Shown: positions 1 to 30,800, counted from the first letter of the stretch. The stretch is 64,000 nucleotides of DNA from Chamaelirium japonicum (GCA_947650365.1 OX393549.1:20946572-21010571); one strand, 5' to 3'. Notes: generated by a model not told the origin, from the sequence alone. Translations and numbers: made by a program.

Positions 1-470
1 CCAAGATCCTAGTAATTTGTTTGAAGCCGCTTATGTCGAGGTGCATCTCCCCCCTTCGAAGCACCCTCGGAAGGTCGGCATATTACAGACAGTACGGTTA
101 TTGCTAATGAAGTCATGCACACCGTGAGGAAGACGTCCGGTCACAGAGGCTATTTCTCTTTCAAGCTAGATATGGCAAAGGCCTATGACTAGGTGGAGTG
201 GGGTTTCCTATTCTAAGTATTGGAGTATTTCGTGTTTTCACAGGATTTCCGTGACATCATCAGAGCTTGCATCACCACGATCGACATCTTTCTAGATCTC
301 AATTATCATCAACGGCTGCTCGCAAGGTCTCATCCAGACGGAGAAGGGTCTTTGCCAAGGCTGCCCCCTATGCCCTTACCTCTTTGTTATGGGGTCCGAA
401 GTCCTATCTAAGCTCCTGTTAGGGTTGGAGGAACACTTTTATATATCCACGGCATCAAGCTTGGGAAGTC
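1..470 (+). pseudogene. LINE (non-LTR) reverse transcriptase fragment
   Basis: A decayed piece of a plant L1-type reverse transcriptase, entering from beyond the left edge. In the frame from 103 the translation reads IANEVMHT, then an FSFKLDMAKAYD block, the usual approach to the RT active site. The conserved Arg of KAYDRVEW is replaced by a stop (TAG, 190-192), followed by VEWGFL. After a frame change the text LEYFVFSQDFRDIIRACITT and later CPLCPYLFVMGSEVLSKLL match the next RT blocks. It has at least one stop and two frameshifts, so it is non-functional. Motif recognition is by eye from knowledge of plant LINE RTs. Confidence 0.8.
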
Positions 471-12431
<11,961 letters not shown>

Positions 12432-12477
12432 TGGAGGTCTGGAGATTCTTACCTCCAGCCCTTCTAATTTGGGCTTA

Positions 12478-12485
12478 TATTTATA
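12478..12485 (-). promoter_or_regulatory. TATA box of gene A
   Basis: Minus-strand TATAAATA, 47 bp upstream of the chosen ATG at 12431. Its position excludes the further-upstream in-frame Met at 12500 as the start. Confidence 0.65.
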
Positions 12486-12754
12486 CAGAGTGAGCTTCAA
12501 GGCGAGGAATTAAATTAATCACGCGTTGACCTTCAATCAAGCACTTAAGCGGGCCACCCGATATATGCCCTCCAACGTCTGAATCGGATCGCTAAACTAA
12601 CGTGCTCCGAAGCAGCTCTCCAGATACAACGAGCAAGCACCTCTCACTAGCCGTAGGTCCCCCCTGCTTGTGTCGGCGCTCGAAAGTGTCGGTCGCCCAT
12701 AGATCCACATTCGTCCGATGTTTAATCCTCGCATCGATGATTTTTTTTTCAAAG

Positions 12755-12915
12755 TCACTGCAGTTGCTACGGTAACTCCGAAATGCTTTTGTCGGCTAGT
12801 AAAAACTCATGGAAACGTAGGTGCAAAGCATGAAATTGATCGGTTGGGATGCATCGATCAATCTATATGCATAAATTTTTTTCGAAGCTACTGTAGTTGC
12901 TACAGTAAGTCCAAA
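12755..12915. repeat. CTGTAGCA-type repeat, short copy
   Basis: Two tandem-like units around 12755 and 12885 share TCGAAGCTACTGTAGTTGC or variants and GTAASTCCRAAAT. Related to the clusters at 4140, 24825 and 26590. Confidence 0.4.
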
Positions 12916-13268
12916 ATTTATTTGGTAGTCACCTATCAGAGATGCATTACACTGTAAACATCAACGTCCCTCGATGGACTCTTGAGTTTTGTCATTTCAT
13001 GGAAAGGAGTTGGTTGGGTTTTTTTGGATTTTTTGAGTAGGGGGAGTGGTTTAGGGAGTCCGTTGGAATGCTCTTCACTATCCACTTCCTACCAACTTTG
13101 CCTATATGACATCTAAAGAGCTCCTAGAACAGGGAAGGCACTAGGAGTCCGCTGAAGATGCTCTTAGAACATCTCAAGCAGTCTTCTAACTATGAGCTTA
13201 TAAAATGACAATTTTATGGAGCTCCTAATGCCACATAAGATAGAAAGGAGCATGGCCTATTTTTACTC

Positions 13269-14160
<892 letters not shown>

Positions 14161-14162
14161 TA

Positions 14163-14315
14163 GGATAGATCTCCTCCAGTCGGTCGGCCAATCGGTGGGC
14201 TTGTTGCATGCAGTTGGTCAGCGTACGATTTACTTTCAGGTCACCTACCATCGTACTGCTGTGATGCACACGAGATCACTGACCGGGGCCGATCGACTGG
14301 AGGAGATCTAGACTC
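14163..14315. repeat. small foldback element
   Basis: ATAGATCTCCTCCAGTCGGT near 14165-14190 is complemented by GATCGACTGGAGGAGATCTA near 14289-14310, with about 95 bp between. Probably a MITE end pair. Confidence 0.5.
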
Positions 14316-14385
14316 TTCAAATTTGACTGAATTTGAACACATATCATGTTATTATTGGCCGGTCATGCAACCGGTTCCACAAAGA

Positions 14386-14652
14386 GCTATACTTGGCTCC
14401 ACCAGCGGTTGGAGCAACGGACTCCAACAGCTGATGTGGCAATCAATGATTGGACCATACCCACTTGATAACTGCAGGGTCTACTACACTGTAGCCTATT
14501 CTGTGGGGTCCATATTACCACTTTATACTCAAGTCTTTTTTTAAACAGTTTATTTAATTTCATGATAGTGGAGCATGGTCCAATAATTGATTGTCAGATC
14601 AGCTTGTTAGAGCCAGTTGCTCCAACAACTGTTGGAACCAAGTATTATATTC
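14386..14652. mobile_element. MITE with about 75-bp terminal inverted repeats
   Basis: The left arm (14386-14463: ATACTTGGCTCC ... AATCAATGATTGGACCAT) pairs with the right arm (14569-14650) at roughly 80 percent by eye. The spacer is about 100 bp. No coding capacity. Superfamily not assigned. Confidence 0.6.
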
Positions 14653-14768
14653 ATACAAATCAGTCAACAATTTTTTTGGGGGACTTAGTAAACGGTCCAA
14701 AACAAAAGATCAGGTTTAGCCAAAGGACAGAGAACGAAAATACCCCTCAATATGCTTCAATTTTTTAT

Positions 14769-15091
14769 TTCAATGTCATTACTTTCTAAACTAAACCGAA
14801 TCTTAAACTTAAAATCTATATACCATGGGATGAAATTTCCACTACACCAATGCTGTTGAAAAATGACGAGCAATGACCGTCGTTTTTCATTATGTCATTT
14901 TTTAATGCCCGTTGTTTTTTTTACCACTAAAAAATATGAATTATCATGATCGTCGTTTATTAAAAGACAAACTTTACCCGTCGTTTATTTATGTAGTTTA
15001 TTCCTCAAATTGGTATAGTGTTCAATGCCATTACTTTCTAAACTAAATCAAATCTTAAACCTAAAATCTATATGCCATGGGATGAAATCTA
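14769..15091. repeat. 70-bp direct repeat flanking a CACTA-like MITE
   Basis: About 71 bp (CATTACTTTCTAAACTAAA ... CCATGGGATGAAAT) occurs at 14769-14839 and again at 15021-15091 with a handful of differences. The CACTA-like element 14840-15020 sits exactly between the copies. Confidence 0.85.
14840..15020. mobile_element. CACTA-like MITE (181 bp)
   Basis: Starts CACTACACCAA and ends TTGGTATAGTG (inverted, one mismatch in 11). It is bounded by a 3-bp direct repeat TTC (14837-14839 and 15021-15023), as expected for CACTA/EnSpm transposition. Several CGTCGTTT subterminal motifs lie in the interior. Non-coding. Confidence 0.8.
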
Positions 15092-15559
15092 GACCTAATC
15101 TGAACCGAACCAAACCCCTTTTTGCGTCCTGCCTCTTGTCTCTATTGCTTGCGACAAACAGCTACGACTCGTGCCATTGAGGAGAAAAGAGGAGGCATCG
15201 AGGGGTGGGAGGAGGAGGATGTCGAGGTCATTGCGGGCATTAAGGATGACGGAATGGAGAAGGATCTCGCAGGCGTTGAGAACGACGGTGTGGAAAGCAT
15301 TTTCGGATTTATGAAATAATTTTGGGTCCTCCATCTTATGAGTGTCCTATTCATCAAATCGGTCTGTTGTCTGAGACCTAACATCTATTCCCCCAAAAAA
15401 TTTCTATGAGGGACTTTTTATCCTCCTCTCAACCAATGTTTTGAAAAGCAAGCAATGTGCCTTTCACGTTGTCCCCTCTCGAGCATTACTCTATGTCGTT
15501 TTCTCTCCACTCCATGTGCTTCCTTTGATTCCCCAACACGAAAAAGAAATCATATATAA

Positions 15560-16327
15560 TTTCTTCTTTTTTGAGAACCCTCTGACAGGAGAGAGGGTTA
15601 GGTAGCTCCTGACCAGTTTATTAATAAATCAAAGAACTAGTTTGTTACAGAAAGTAGTACTCTCAATACTAAACTTCGCTATCCAATAGATTAACCATAG
15701 TTTGAAGATCGAGATCACCGATCTACACCGCTCATCCGTCCCCGTAACCTTGCCATTGAAAATGTAATTGTTTCTCTCCAACCACAGAACCCAGATAATC
15801 CCCATTGCAAAGATATCCCAAGACGACCGAATCTCCTTGGGCATTCGTCTCCTTCGCCACCTACTCGACATTGCCTTCAGACTTCTCGGGTGTGAGGAGA
15901 TATCACATTTCGTCTCAAAGTGGTCCCACAACCGTCTAGCAAATGGACAACCAAGCAACATATGAGAAGTATTCTCCTCTTTGGAATTGCAAAAGGTACA
16001 AAGTGACTCCGTTACTTGGGGATGCTTCCACTTCAACAGATTAGCCTTAGTGAGGATCTTTCTCCTTGCCGCCAGTAGGAAGAAGATCTGAATTTTTGTC
16101 GGGGCGTTCGTCTTTCAATTGACTCCCGATGGACGAAAGCGCTGGGATGAGAGGGGCATGAGATTATTGTAGAAAGATCTCATCGAGAAAACTCCCGAGA
16201 CTGTAAATCTCCATTTGATCCTGTCAGTAGTCAGGCAGAAGCTTGTCGTCGATAGCAGCACCATCAGGTCTCTGTGCTCCTGACGCCTACCAGGAGGTAG
16301 GGATGATCGAAATTTCACCTGCCACAC
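15560..16327 (-). pseudogene. LINE 3' end with zf-RVT domain, copy 1
   Basis: The 5'-truncated tail of a plant L1-type element. Minus-strand text DRIKWRFTVSGVFSMRSFYN, then CTFCNSKEENTSHMLLGCPF and later WVLWLERNNYIFNGK, is the RT-associated zinc-binding region. After the stop, the 3' UTR has a hairpin (AACCCTCTCTCC / AGAGGGTT) followed by an A-rich tail at about 15560-15580. Frames differ between 16327-16115 and 16036-15629, so it is broken. Confidence 0.8.
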
Positions 16328-16329
16328 AG

Positions 16330-17252
16330 TCTATATAATTAGTAATGCACCATAAAACTAATAGCAATGTTATTCAACCAGACAAAAGATTTAGGCACAA
16401 TTTACATACCCCATCACAGTTCTCTGTTGCACGCATGTGGGGGCTGAGTGTGATTCCCTGATCAAAAAAATGGCACAACGGACGGCTGTGATCAGGTCTG
16501 TAAAAGGTTTGTAAAGTTTTTTTATCTGGTTGAATATTATTTTCCTAAAACTAAAAGGTTTGTCCCTAAATGACCACCAACTTTGTCGTATTGCTCAAAC
16601 TAGATAGTATTATAAAATTTTGATTATTTCATGGGAGAATAAAATATGGGTTAATGTGTCTAAGGTCCCTGACAATAAATTGATGGGGTGAAACGGACGG
16701 GCACGTTCCCCCTAAGGTCCCTGGTTAACAGATCGACCAGTTCGGTAAAAAAGATTCTCAAAAGACTAAAATGCCCTCACCGATCGGCCTTCCTTTCTCC
16801 AATTTCTCTTGTGAGTAGCGATGGCGAGGCCTGTGCAAGCAACGATGGCGGAGGTTGGCACAAGCAGCGAACCGAGCGACAATAGGCGCAAGCTGCAGCG
16901 TCAGAGTCAACCTCACGTTGTAGCTGCTTGCTAATGTCACCCCGATGGTGACGAGTAGCAGAGATGAGATGAGGTAGGGGCAAAATCCTAGGGTCCACTC
17001 TTAGGGCTAGAGTGTTGATTCCTCGTGATGAAGAGTAATTATGCTTGCGAGCATAATTTGGACATTGAAGCTAGTAGTGCTTACTGGGCTGGGCAAGGAC
17101 ATCAGTTTAAGCAAATGAGGTTACGAGCGATTGCGACAATAGTACGTGGATTTGGTCAAGTAATGTGGTGAAATGTCGGAAGTATTGGATTGTAAATCGC
17201 CATGATCTGTTGGGGTAACACTCTAGACTCTTATACCTCCACCTTACTAGTG
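16330..17252. other. intergenic, no gene seen
   Basis: Unassigned sequence. Near 16478 is the motif ACAACGGACGGCTGTGATC, which recurs near 28810, 30335 and 34465 and is probably a MITE terminus. Confidence 0.35.
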
Positions 17253-17257
17253 GATTG

Positions 17258-20200
17258 TGTTGGGGATCCAGGTCCCCAATGCCTTCGCTTGGAGTCGGGT
17301 GGGCACCGATCCCGAACCCTGTCAAGTCGCAACGTACCATGACGATCCGCTGAAGTGCAACCGGAAGCATCATACCCGGATCGAAGAACGGGAGACCGCG
17401 GAGATCATGCCGAATAAACCGGCACAAAAAATACGAAATGACCACACGATGGAACAAATCACAAAATATCACCAGCAATCATCCATTGGATTATCATCAA
17501 TAGAAGATTACACAAGCAGTGGGTTGCCGTTTGTTGGACCCCGCAAAAACCCTCTTTGATCCCTCCCACAGAACACACGAAGTAGAGAATACCCGCTCAA
17601 GAAATACAGAGATATACCGGAGCATATACAAAGAGGCGAAGGTGCCCAAAGTAGAAGCCTACATTGAAGCCAAAGAATCTGAATGATGATCTGCACACCC
17701 TATTCTCATCCTCCATCTTCTTTCTTCCTCCTCTTCTCTTCTCCTTCTCTCTTCCCTTCTCCTCTTTACTTGCGGCAAGACCTAGACCAGGACTCCTATC
17801 TCTCCTCGGTCTTCAATCTGCTCTCTCAACCATTTACCGAGAAGTCACATCACGTGTCACCATCGCCAAGAGCACACCAAGAGCCCGAGGGGAGCGCCGC
17901 ATGCACCAGCACCCCCCGAGATCCTTCTTCTTCTCCGATGAACCCTCCTTCTCGTAGACGATCTCGATGTACACCGTACCCGTCGACTATAATTCCCATT
18001 GTTTCAATTAACCCTAGAGCCTCCCTCATGCTTCCCTTATATAGGAGAGCAAACTTGAGACAATAGGATTCCAAAACTCAGCTTAAAATCTGCCCGACTT
18101 GCGAGCCAACCTGCTAGACCAGCGCCTGACATGACTTCGCCTGGGCGAGATCCCAATTCGCTCGGGCGAAATACTTGGAGGCCCTGCCCACTAAGCAGAC
18201 CCGAGGTCACCCGAGCGACCGTGAATTTCGCTCGGGCGAGTCCTCCTACGTTGTTGCTGTTTTTTCAAGCTGAAACCCAACAATCTCCACCTCGACTTGA
18301 AAAAACCAATTTTGCCATCGTCACTGTTGTCGATATCGTCATCACCATCATCGTCGCCGCGACTGAGAGTTTGTGACAATTCATTGCCTTGTCTCCACCT
18401 TGGTCACCCTACACCAGGTGCCCACACCTCAACCGCTGCTCAACCATCTAGCCCGATGATCAATCGAGTCCAATATGCCTTTGGACTGTGAACCGGAACC
18501 CCCTGCTTTTCTCTGTCTTTTGCACGCATGAGCTCGCTTCATCTGCAGACTTGTTATTTGACAAACCTACTACTCTCGGAACTATCCTCGCCATGAATTT
18601 GTACAAGTCTCCACTGTAGACTCCCTCCAAGACTAAAGAAGTGTCATCCGAAACTTTCAGGGCTCCACCTAATTAGTGGTCCCTTACTCGAGAGGATCTA
18701 ATCCAGAAATAGGGATTTAGATCGGTGTCTCTCGAAACCCAAAACATGACGAATGTCATGAGAATATGTATCATCCACACCTCAAGCGATCCACAAGTCT
18801 GCCTCCTGGAACCATCTTTGTTTGTCATCTGCCACTATCACACCCAATATAGCCGCAGAACCATCTATGTGACTACATGTGGCTCCGTTGTCTGGTACTC
18901 CTTGGCCTCATTAGTAGCTGCCACGAGATCTCTATTATTGGTACCCGATGATCCAACCAGATTTGCGATTCCGTCGGTCTAAGCATCTCCAATTGCTTTC
19001 AGATGACCCGGAGTCCTTTCCGGAACTTGCTCCACCTTTCCTCTGCACTCACGTCCCCATTCTTGAAGACCGCAGTGGTCTTCTCCCCGGAGATCTTTCA
19101 GGCTTGAGAGAAACGAATCAATACATTGTTGTCGAGAGTCATCCAATCCTTCCTCGAACATCTGCTCCAACTTATCTGCCTTTCTGCCCAGATGGTAAAT
19201 AGAAGTCCCTCTATTTGCATCTTCCAAATCTGAAATTTATACTATTGAATCTCCTGATTCTGAAACTGTCTTCCTCCATGACTCCACCTACCTCAAATCC
19301 TCGCACACCGACCCTTGCTCTGATACCACTATTTGGGATATGGGTCCCTTGATGCCCCCACCCGAGAGTCGAGTGGTCACCGATCCTAGACCCCGTCGAG
19401 TCATGCATGCACCGCGGTGATCTGCCGAAGTGCAACCGGAAGCATCGTGCTCGGATCGAAGAACGGGAACCCGCAGAGATCACCCTGAATAAACCGGCAC
19501 AGAAAATACGAAACAACCACACAATGGAGCAAATCACAAAATATCACCGACAATCAAGCATTTGATTATTATCGATCAAAGATTATACAAGCAGTAGGTT
19601 GCTGTTTGTCAGACCCCCACAAAAACCCTATTTGATCCCTCCCACAAAACACACGTAGTAGAGAATATCCGCCCAAGAAATACATAGATATACCGAAGCA
19701 TATGCCAAGAAATGAAGACACCCAAAGTAGAAGCCGAGATAGAAGCCGAAGAACCTGGATGACGATGATCCACACACCGTATCCTCATCCTCCATTTTCT
19801 TTCTTCCTCCTCTTCTCTTCTCCTTCTCTCTTCCCTTCTCTCCCTTCTCTCTACTTATGGCAAGCCCTAGAATGGGCCTCCCATCTCTCCTCGCTTTTCA
19901 ATTCGCTCTGTCAACAACTACCGAGAAGCCACACCACGTGTCACCATCGCCAAAAGCACACCAAGAGCCCGGAAGGAGTGCCGCACCAGCACCCCCCCAG
20001 ATCCTTCTTCTTCTCTAGGGAACCATCCTCCTCGTAGACGATCTTGATCCTCACCATAACCGTCGACGACAATTCCCACTGTTTCAATTAACCCTAGAGC
20101 CTCCCCCATGCTTCCCTTATATAGGAGAGCAAACTTGAGGCAATAGAATTCCAAAACCCGACTCAAAAACTGCCCGACTCGTGACTCGACCTACTGAATT

Positions 20201-20340
20201 TGCGCTCTGATCGTGGCTGCTAGCTCGACTTCACCCGGGCAAGATCCCAATTCACCCGGGCGAAATACCCGAGCGACCTTGAATTTCGCCCAGGCGAGTC
20301 CTCCTACGATGCTGCTGTTTTTCCGAGCGAAAACCCAACA
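17258..20340 (-). mobile_element. Copia-type non-autonomous LTR element B
   Basis: The 3' LTR is 17258-18282 and the 5' LTR 19330-20340 (about 1.0 kb each, roughly 85 percent alike by eye, so old). The complement of the primer site for initiator-Met tRNA (GCTCTGATACCA) is at 19317-19328, one base from the 5' LTR. The polypurine tract complement (ATCTCCACCTCG) is at 18283-18294. Flanks GATTG (17253-17257) and GACTG (20341-20345) are a 5-bp target duplication with one change. The internal region is only about 1.05 kb and shows a decayed gag-pre-integrase-like stretch (minus strand, about 18540-18680). No RT or integrase. Confidence 0.85.
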
Positions 20341-20345
20341 GACTG

Positions 20346-21013
20346 TTTGCACCTTCTAATTCCTTCCAACATGATTTTTTCATACGGTTCCACATAAAAG
20401 GTTACTTTGTGTGTGTTAGTTTTTATGCAAGTCTAGTATGTTTCTACCCGAAAGCACATAGATGGCCTCCTAAGTCCTCACCCTTGATAGAACCTTGAGA
20501 GTAGAGGAGTGCACCTCTATGTACTATGCAAGTTAATCTTTTAAAAGCATGTAGGGGGAGAACATAACTAATTCTAAATGAGTAACACATTGATTTGTTT
20601 ACTTTGTGCCGCTAAGGCAGGCGATCGTGTCTGAATTTTTATTAGGTCGAGTGTTCCCTTTGCGCCATGGGAAACTCTCTATCCCTCCCACTTATTTCAT
20701 TAGGTGTCTTTGAGTGCGCCCAACATTCTTAATAGGGATTTCATCAGTGTAAGCTAGAGAGAAAAGAGGACAGAAATAAGGATTTCAAGGCTTCATACAA
20801 AAAACCAAAAGTCTTGATTTGCTACCAAAAGAACTTCTAGTTTGATCTGTGACTTATGCGAGAGAAATTTCAAAGGCCTGCGCCGGCATTCACGAAAACA
20901 AAGGACAACAAGCAATCTTCATCACCGTTCAATTGGAACAAAGAGCGCACAAGATTCACTCCAATCAACACAACCTCTTGCATTACACTGACTACTCACC
21001 AAGTGACATCAAC
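20346..21013. other. 3' flank of gene B
   Basis: No gene recognised. It presumably includes the 3' untranslated region of gene B just left of 21014. Confidence 0.4.
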
Positions 21014-26371
<5,358 letters not shown>

Positions 26372-26589
26372 CCCAACTCTGAACCTACTGCAGCCCGCTT
26401 TACAGCATTTGTAATTGGAGATTTGATTTCGCCACCCTTTTTATTGTTATCTCAATTGCTATAGAGATGCCCACCACTTTGGTGGGTCCCTAAAAAGAAA
26501 TAGTTTTAGTGTTAAGTCCCATAATTTTTTTTAAAATATCTATTTTATAGTTAGAATATTAATTAGGATAGTTAAGTAACAACTCGGTA

Positions 26590-26990
26590 AAAGCACATGT
26601 ACAATGATTGCTATTATTTCACTGCAATAGCTATAATGAATCCTTGTAGCTGGTACAGTAAAATTAAATCATTGTAGTAGTAATGAATTTGTTTGAAGTA
26701 TCGATTCGGACAACAAAGATCACTTTGGTTGGTACAGTAATTTAACTGTAGCAGCTACAGGCAAAGCACTATACAGCTACAGTGAAAATACTACAGCAGT
26801 AATGATTCGATATGGAGTATCAATTCAAGAACCGGATTATCAATTTGATTTGCTACAATGATTTCAATTTAATTATAGTGATTTTCACTGCTGCTACAGT
26901 AAATTCATTGTAGCAATTAAATATATAATATAGGAACTGGATTTTTAAGCTGGATTGTAGCAGTTGAATTGATACTTCAAAACTACGACA
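26590..26990. repeat. CTGTAGCA-rich repeat, copy 3
   Basis: As for 24825-25190. Units such as TAGCAGCTACAG and GCTACAGTGAAAA recur upstream of gene B. Confidence 0.6.
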
Positions 26991-27184
26991 GTGAAGGAAG
27001 GACAAATTTTATCATTTGTAGGGAAAGAAGGGACACTTTTACCAATTGTTAGAGGTTGAAAAGATAAAATTTACGATTGTGAAGTTGGATGTAAAAACTT
27101 GTCATTAAGAGAAGGGCTAGAGTTCAAACAAAACTATTGTTGGGACTGGAGCTACAAAACCATCTTCCAAGAAGGACTTTTTAC

Positions 27185-27494
27185 TAGGGATGGCAACGGT
27201 ATGGTTTTGGGTAAACCCGAAACCACACCGCAACACCAAAACCGTACTGTGACGGTGTACCATTATGTAAAACCGAAACTACATCATGTGGTGCGGAATG
27301 GTGTGGTGCATTGCGGTTTACCATTGTAATGGTTTAAACGATACAGTTTTAATCAAAACCGAAACCGCATCGCTATATCGAAACAGAAAACCAAAACCGC
27401 ACCGTAACGATTTTATATTTTGACAAACAAAAACAATATTATACGGTGTAATTTATCATAATTTTTTATTTTAAACTGCACCGTTGTCATCCTA
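27185..27494. mobile_element. hAT-like MITE (TAGGGATGGCAACGG ends)
   Basis: Begins TAGGGATGGCAACGGT and ends ACCGTTGTCATCCTA, an inverted pair. The interior is rich in AAACCG/CGGTTT. The flanking octamers agree at about five of eight positions, a possible decayed 8-bp duplication. One end of a relative appears at 57854. Confidence 0.6.
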
Positions 27495-27600
27495 TATTGT
27501 ACTAAGCTTTTCAAAAATTTGTAACAGATTTCTTAGTGGAAAAAGAAAATCATAGCAAATTTTTTTTTTTATTTTTTTGAAAAATCATAGCAAATTATGA

Positions 27601-27756
27601 TATTTGTACAATATCCATCGACAATTGACAAACACAATGAGAAGCCTGACCCGTGAAGTGGTAGCGTGGCCCATGGGCTCAGTTCATGCCCTGGGCCCCG
27701 CCACCACTTCCCAGGTTTGGTTTGTCATTATGTTTGTCGATGAATATTGTACAAAT
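27601..27756. mobile_element. foldback MITE (75-bp arms)
   Basis: TATTTGTACAATAT at 27601 and its exact complement ending at 27756 begin arms that pair over about 75 bp at roughly 85 percent by eye. The centre is GC-rich (GGCCCATGGG / CCCTGGGCC). The near full-length hairpin could template small RNAs. Confidence 0.7.
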
Positions 27757-27969
27757 AGCATTACTCAAAAAAAAAAAAAAAACAGTTCAAGTGATGGCAA
27801 AAGAAAGGAGTGGGACCCAACTGACAGCTTTGAAGTCAAGATGAAGACGCACGCGGAAGAATGGTGTAACTTCTGCTTACGTCCCACGTGAACCGTCAGA
27901 TACATTTTTGTCATCTTCAAAACACGTGTTAAAAGTCCATCAGACGGCTCATATAAGACGGGAGTAGGG

Positions 27970-28348
27970 GTGTCAACGAGCTGTGTGGTGTCTAGTTTCG
28001 GGTTATGTCCAAAACCCTAGACCCGTACCCGACCCGTTTACCACACAGGCCTATTCAGTTGACCCGATCCGACCAATCCGACTCGACCCGACTTGACCCG
28101 ATAAACCCGCTGATACTATATATTACAGTATCGGATTGCGGATAGACCCGACCCGACCCGACCCGTTGAATTTTAAACGGTTCTTCCTGGGTCTATCGTG
28201 TCCAGACCCTAAACCCGGACCCAACCTGTTTATTAAACGGGTCTATCGTGTCGATCCGTTTACGACTCGAATCCGTTTAGCCCAGACCCAAACCCGCTAG
28301 CTTCGTGTTGGGTCTACCGTGTCGGGTCCGTAATTGCCAACCCTAATT
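27970..28348. mobile_element. hAT-like MITE rich in ACCCG/CGGGT, copy 1
   Basis: Begins TAGGGGTGTCAACG and ends TTGCCAACCCTA. The interior is packed with GACCCG and CGGGTC. Same family as 61347-61794, in opposite orientation. No matching target duplication found here. Confidence 0.65.
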
Positions 28349-28494
28349 TCCACCCAGAGTGAATAAAACTGTTCAGGAGCCGAAAAGAGTAATATTATTC
28401 AGCCAACCTGTTATCCAAGTTTATATATATACATATATCTATTTTATTATTTTTTTTCTCGTATAATTTTATATAGAACAATACATCACACCAT

Positions 28495-28690
28495 CGGACG
28501 ATGGACCGCGAGGTTCCTCTATCCGATGGGAACGGTTGGATAAATGTCACTAGTGATATTCAACCATTCAGTGTTCTGATAGATACATGCCTTGGCGAAA
28601 TAAATCCTGCTAGTGATATTCAATCAGAACTCTGAACGATAGAATATCACTAGCGATATTCATTCAACGGTTCACATCGGATAGAGGTGT
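28495..28690. mobile_element. foldback MITE (CACTAGTGATATTC type), copy 1
   Basis: Arms carrying GGTTGGATAAATGTCACTAGTGATATTC are repeated inverted at about 28640-28685. A relative lies at 59238-59437. Confidence 0.55.
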
Positions 28691-29139
28691 CGTACACTCT
28701 AACACTTGTTGGTGCGAAGTATTATTCTTTTACGTATAGCGTGGTTGTAATAGCCCGGTAGCAACCACGCACCTACGATACAGAGACGATCGTTGTTGGG
28801 TAGCTTGGGTGCAACGGACGGCTGTGATCTTCCCACGTAAGGATGGTCAAAAGAAACCAAAAATTAGTTAGGAGAAATAGAATTTATGTTCTAGAAAAGA
28901 ACGTTGGTTGCTCATAATTTGGACGAGGTGAAGGGACCGATCCTCCCGCATTGGGTCTCGTTTCCCTTATCGATTCCTATTCAAGATAGAAACGAAGCGG
29001 ATTGAGAGCGCATTATGTGAGATGCTGCAAAAAGTTGCTTGCAGCTATATTTTTCAAAGTAGGGGCCCCACTGCTGATGGGTCGGTGGAGCCCTCAGAGA
29101 TGCGATGCAGCTAATGCTATCCTATCAAATGATGAACCA

Positions 29140-30105
29140 CCCACGTGAAGAGGAGAGCTGGCATCTCCTCATTGGCGGAGTTATGGGTCAATCAAGGTAC
29201 AATCATTTTTATTGTCTAAAACTGTTTGGCTCCACAACAAATAAAAAAAAAAATCATGCATAATTATACATTTGTTTATTTTTTATTAATTAATTTTCTT
29301 GAAGAGTGATCGAAGCCCTAGATCGTTGACGGAGAAAGAGATTATCAAAGGAGGATATTAGTTCTTGTGACCAAAGTCCGTGACCGGAGTCGTGACCGAT
29401 GCCCTAGATCGTCGAAAAAGATGAGCAGTCTCAAAGAGGAGGAAAAAAAAAGGAAGATCAGGCTTCACATAACCCAGCATGTGAATAGAAAGGATGAGGG
29501 ATAGGAAATAATACCAAAGGGTAAGGGGCACGATCGACAACGAACAACTACTATATTATCTTTCGGGGGAAACGAAGTATTTTCCCCCAATCTCGAGAGG
29601 AAATGATCTCCTCCTCTCTGAGTCGTCTCGTTCGAAGTTGATCTTTCACTGGTGATGATTTTTCTCTCTAATATATACGAACCAAATAGCTCAAAAGCCG
29701 AAAATCACTTTGATTTCCGCAGTAATGGTCATTTCTGCAAACTAAACAGATCCTAAGGGGGTTTCCAAAAACAAAAAAATAGGCCCTTAGGGGATGTCAT
29801 GTGTGCGGGTGGTGGCCGTGGTCGGTCGGCCGATGGTGGGCGGTGGCAGATGACGGAGGTGGTGGCCGGCGGATGGTTGTGGAGGGGCGATGGCGGGCAA
29901 GCAGTGGTTGGTGGTGGTGATGTCTAGCGACGGAGATGGATGGTGGCTGGCAAGGAGGTGATGGTTTGTGGCGGACGACGGAGTGTGATGGCGGCAGCGG
30001 TGCGACAGGGCTGGTGGTGGGCGGCGATCGGTGGTGGTGGCATTCCCTAGGATTGGCACAAAGTACCGCCAATAAAGAGATGACAGCTCTACTCTTTCAC
30101 TCAGA
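29140..30105. mobile_element. TIR element with GGT-rich interior, copy 2
   Basis: The left end (about 29143-29200: GAGAGCTGGCATCTCCTCAT) pairs with the right end (about 30052-30104: AGAGATGACAGCTCT). The interior near the right end (29800-30045) is built of GGTGG-type triplets, as in copy 1 at 11000-11800. No transposase is recognisable. Confidence 0.5.
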
Positions 30106-30800
30106 CATCGGAAAAGTGTCACTAGATTGTCGTCAGTTTGTTCATATAGTATGTACTCTTATCTTTTTTTCTTTCACAGACACAAAAGTGCAGTTGGCAA
30201 TCCCCAATCCCTCCAAAAAATAAAAAATAAAAGAAAAGGTTTTTTTTTTAGAAAAAAAAGGTTATCTAAACATGAAAAATACTATTTGTCGCAAAAGGTT
30301 TAACCCGAGTATTGAGCTAGAAGTGTGTGTCTGATCACAGCCGTCCGTTGCACCCATCCCCCATCCCTGACCAGTGTATCTCGCACACATCCAGGACTTG
30401 CGCATGAAGGGATGTGAAAATATTCATCACAACCTCTGTACCATACAACCGTGGTACCCACTACCCCCAGAGTTTATCAGCACGCTCTGAGTGATGAGGG
30501 CCACTACCCTCGTGTGCTGGATCTTGCTACCCATGTCTCTTGGACCACAATGGGCCCTACGATTGTATGATATCAATTTTGTATCAGATGCCACGTCATT
30601 TCGGCTAAGAATTTAGGTGAAACACTTCGGGTCGACTAGCAATGGCCACTAACCTTATTAACAAATATGGACATTTCATCGAAAGCTACTATGATGAGTT
30701 CTTAATCTTGTTTCTCACTGTGCAAGAACTAACGAGTATTGTTAATATTGATAGCACCGAATACGAGATCAACCTCACATTTCTGATCATCCTTTTGCAT
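30106..30800. other. intergenic, no gene seen
   Basis: Contains the motif GATCACAGCCGTCCGTTGCA (30334-30353), the inverted counterpart of the motif near 28810. Otherwise unassigned. Confidence 0.35.
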
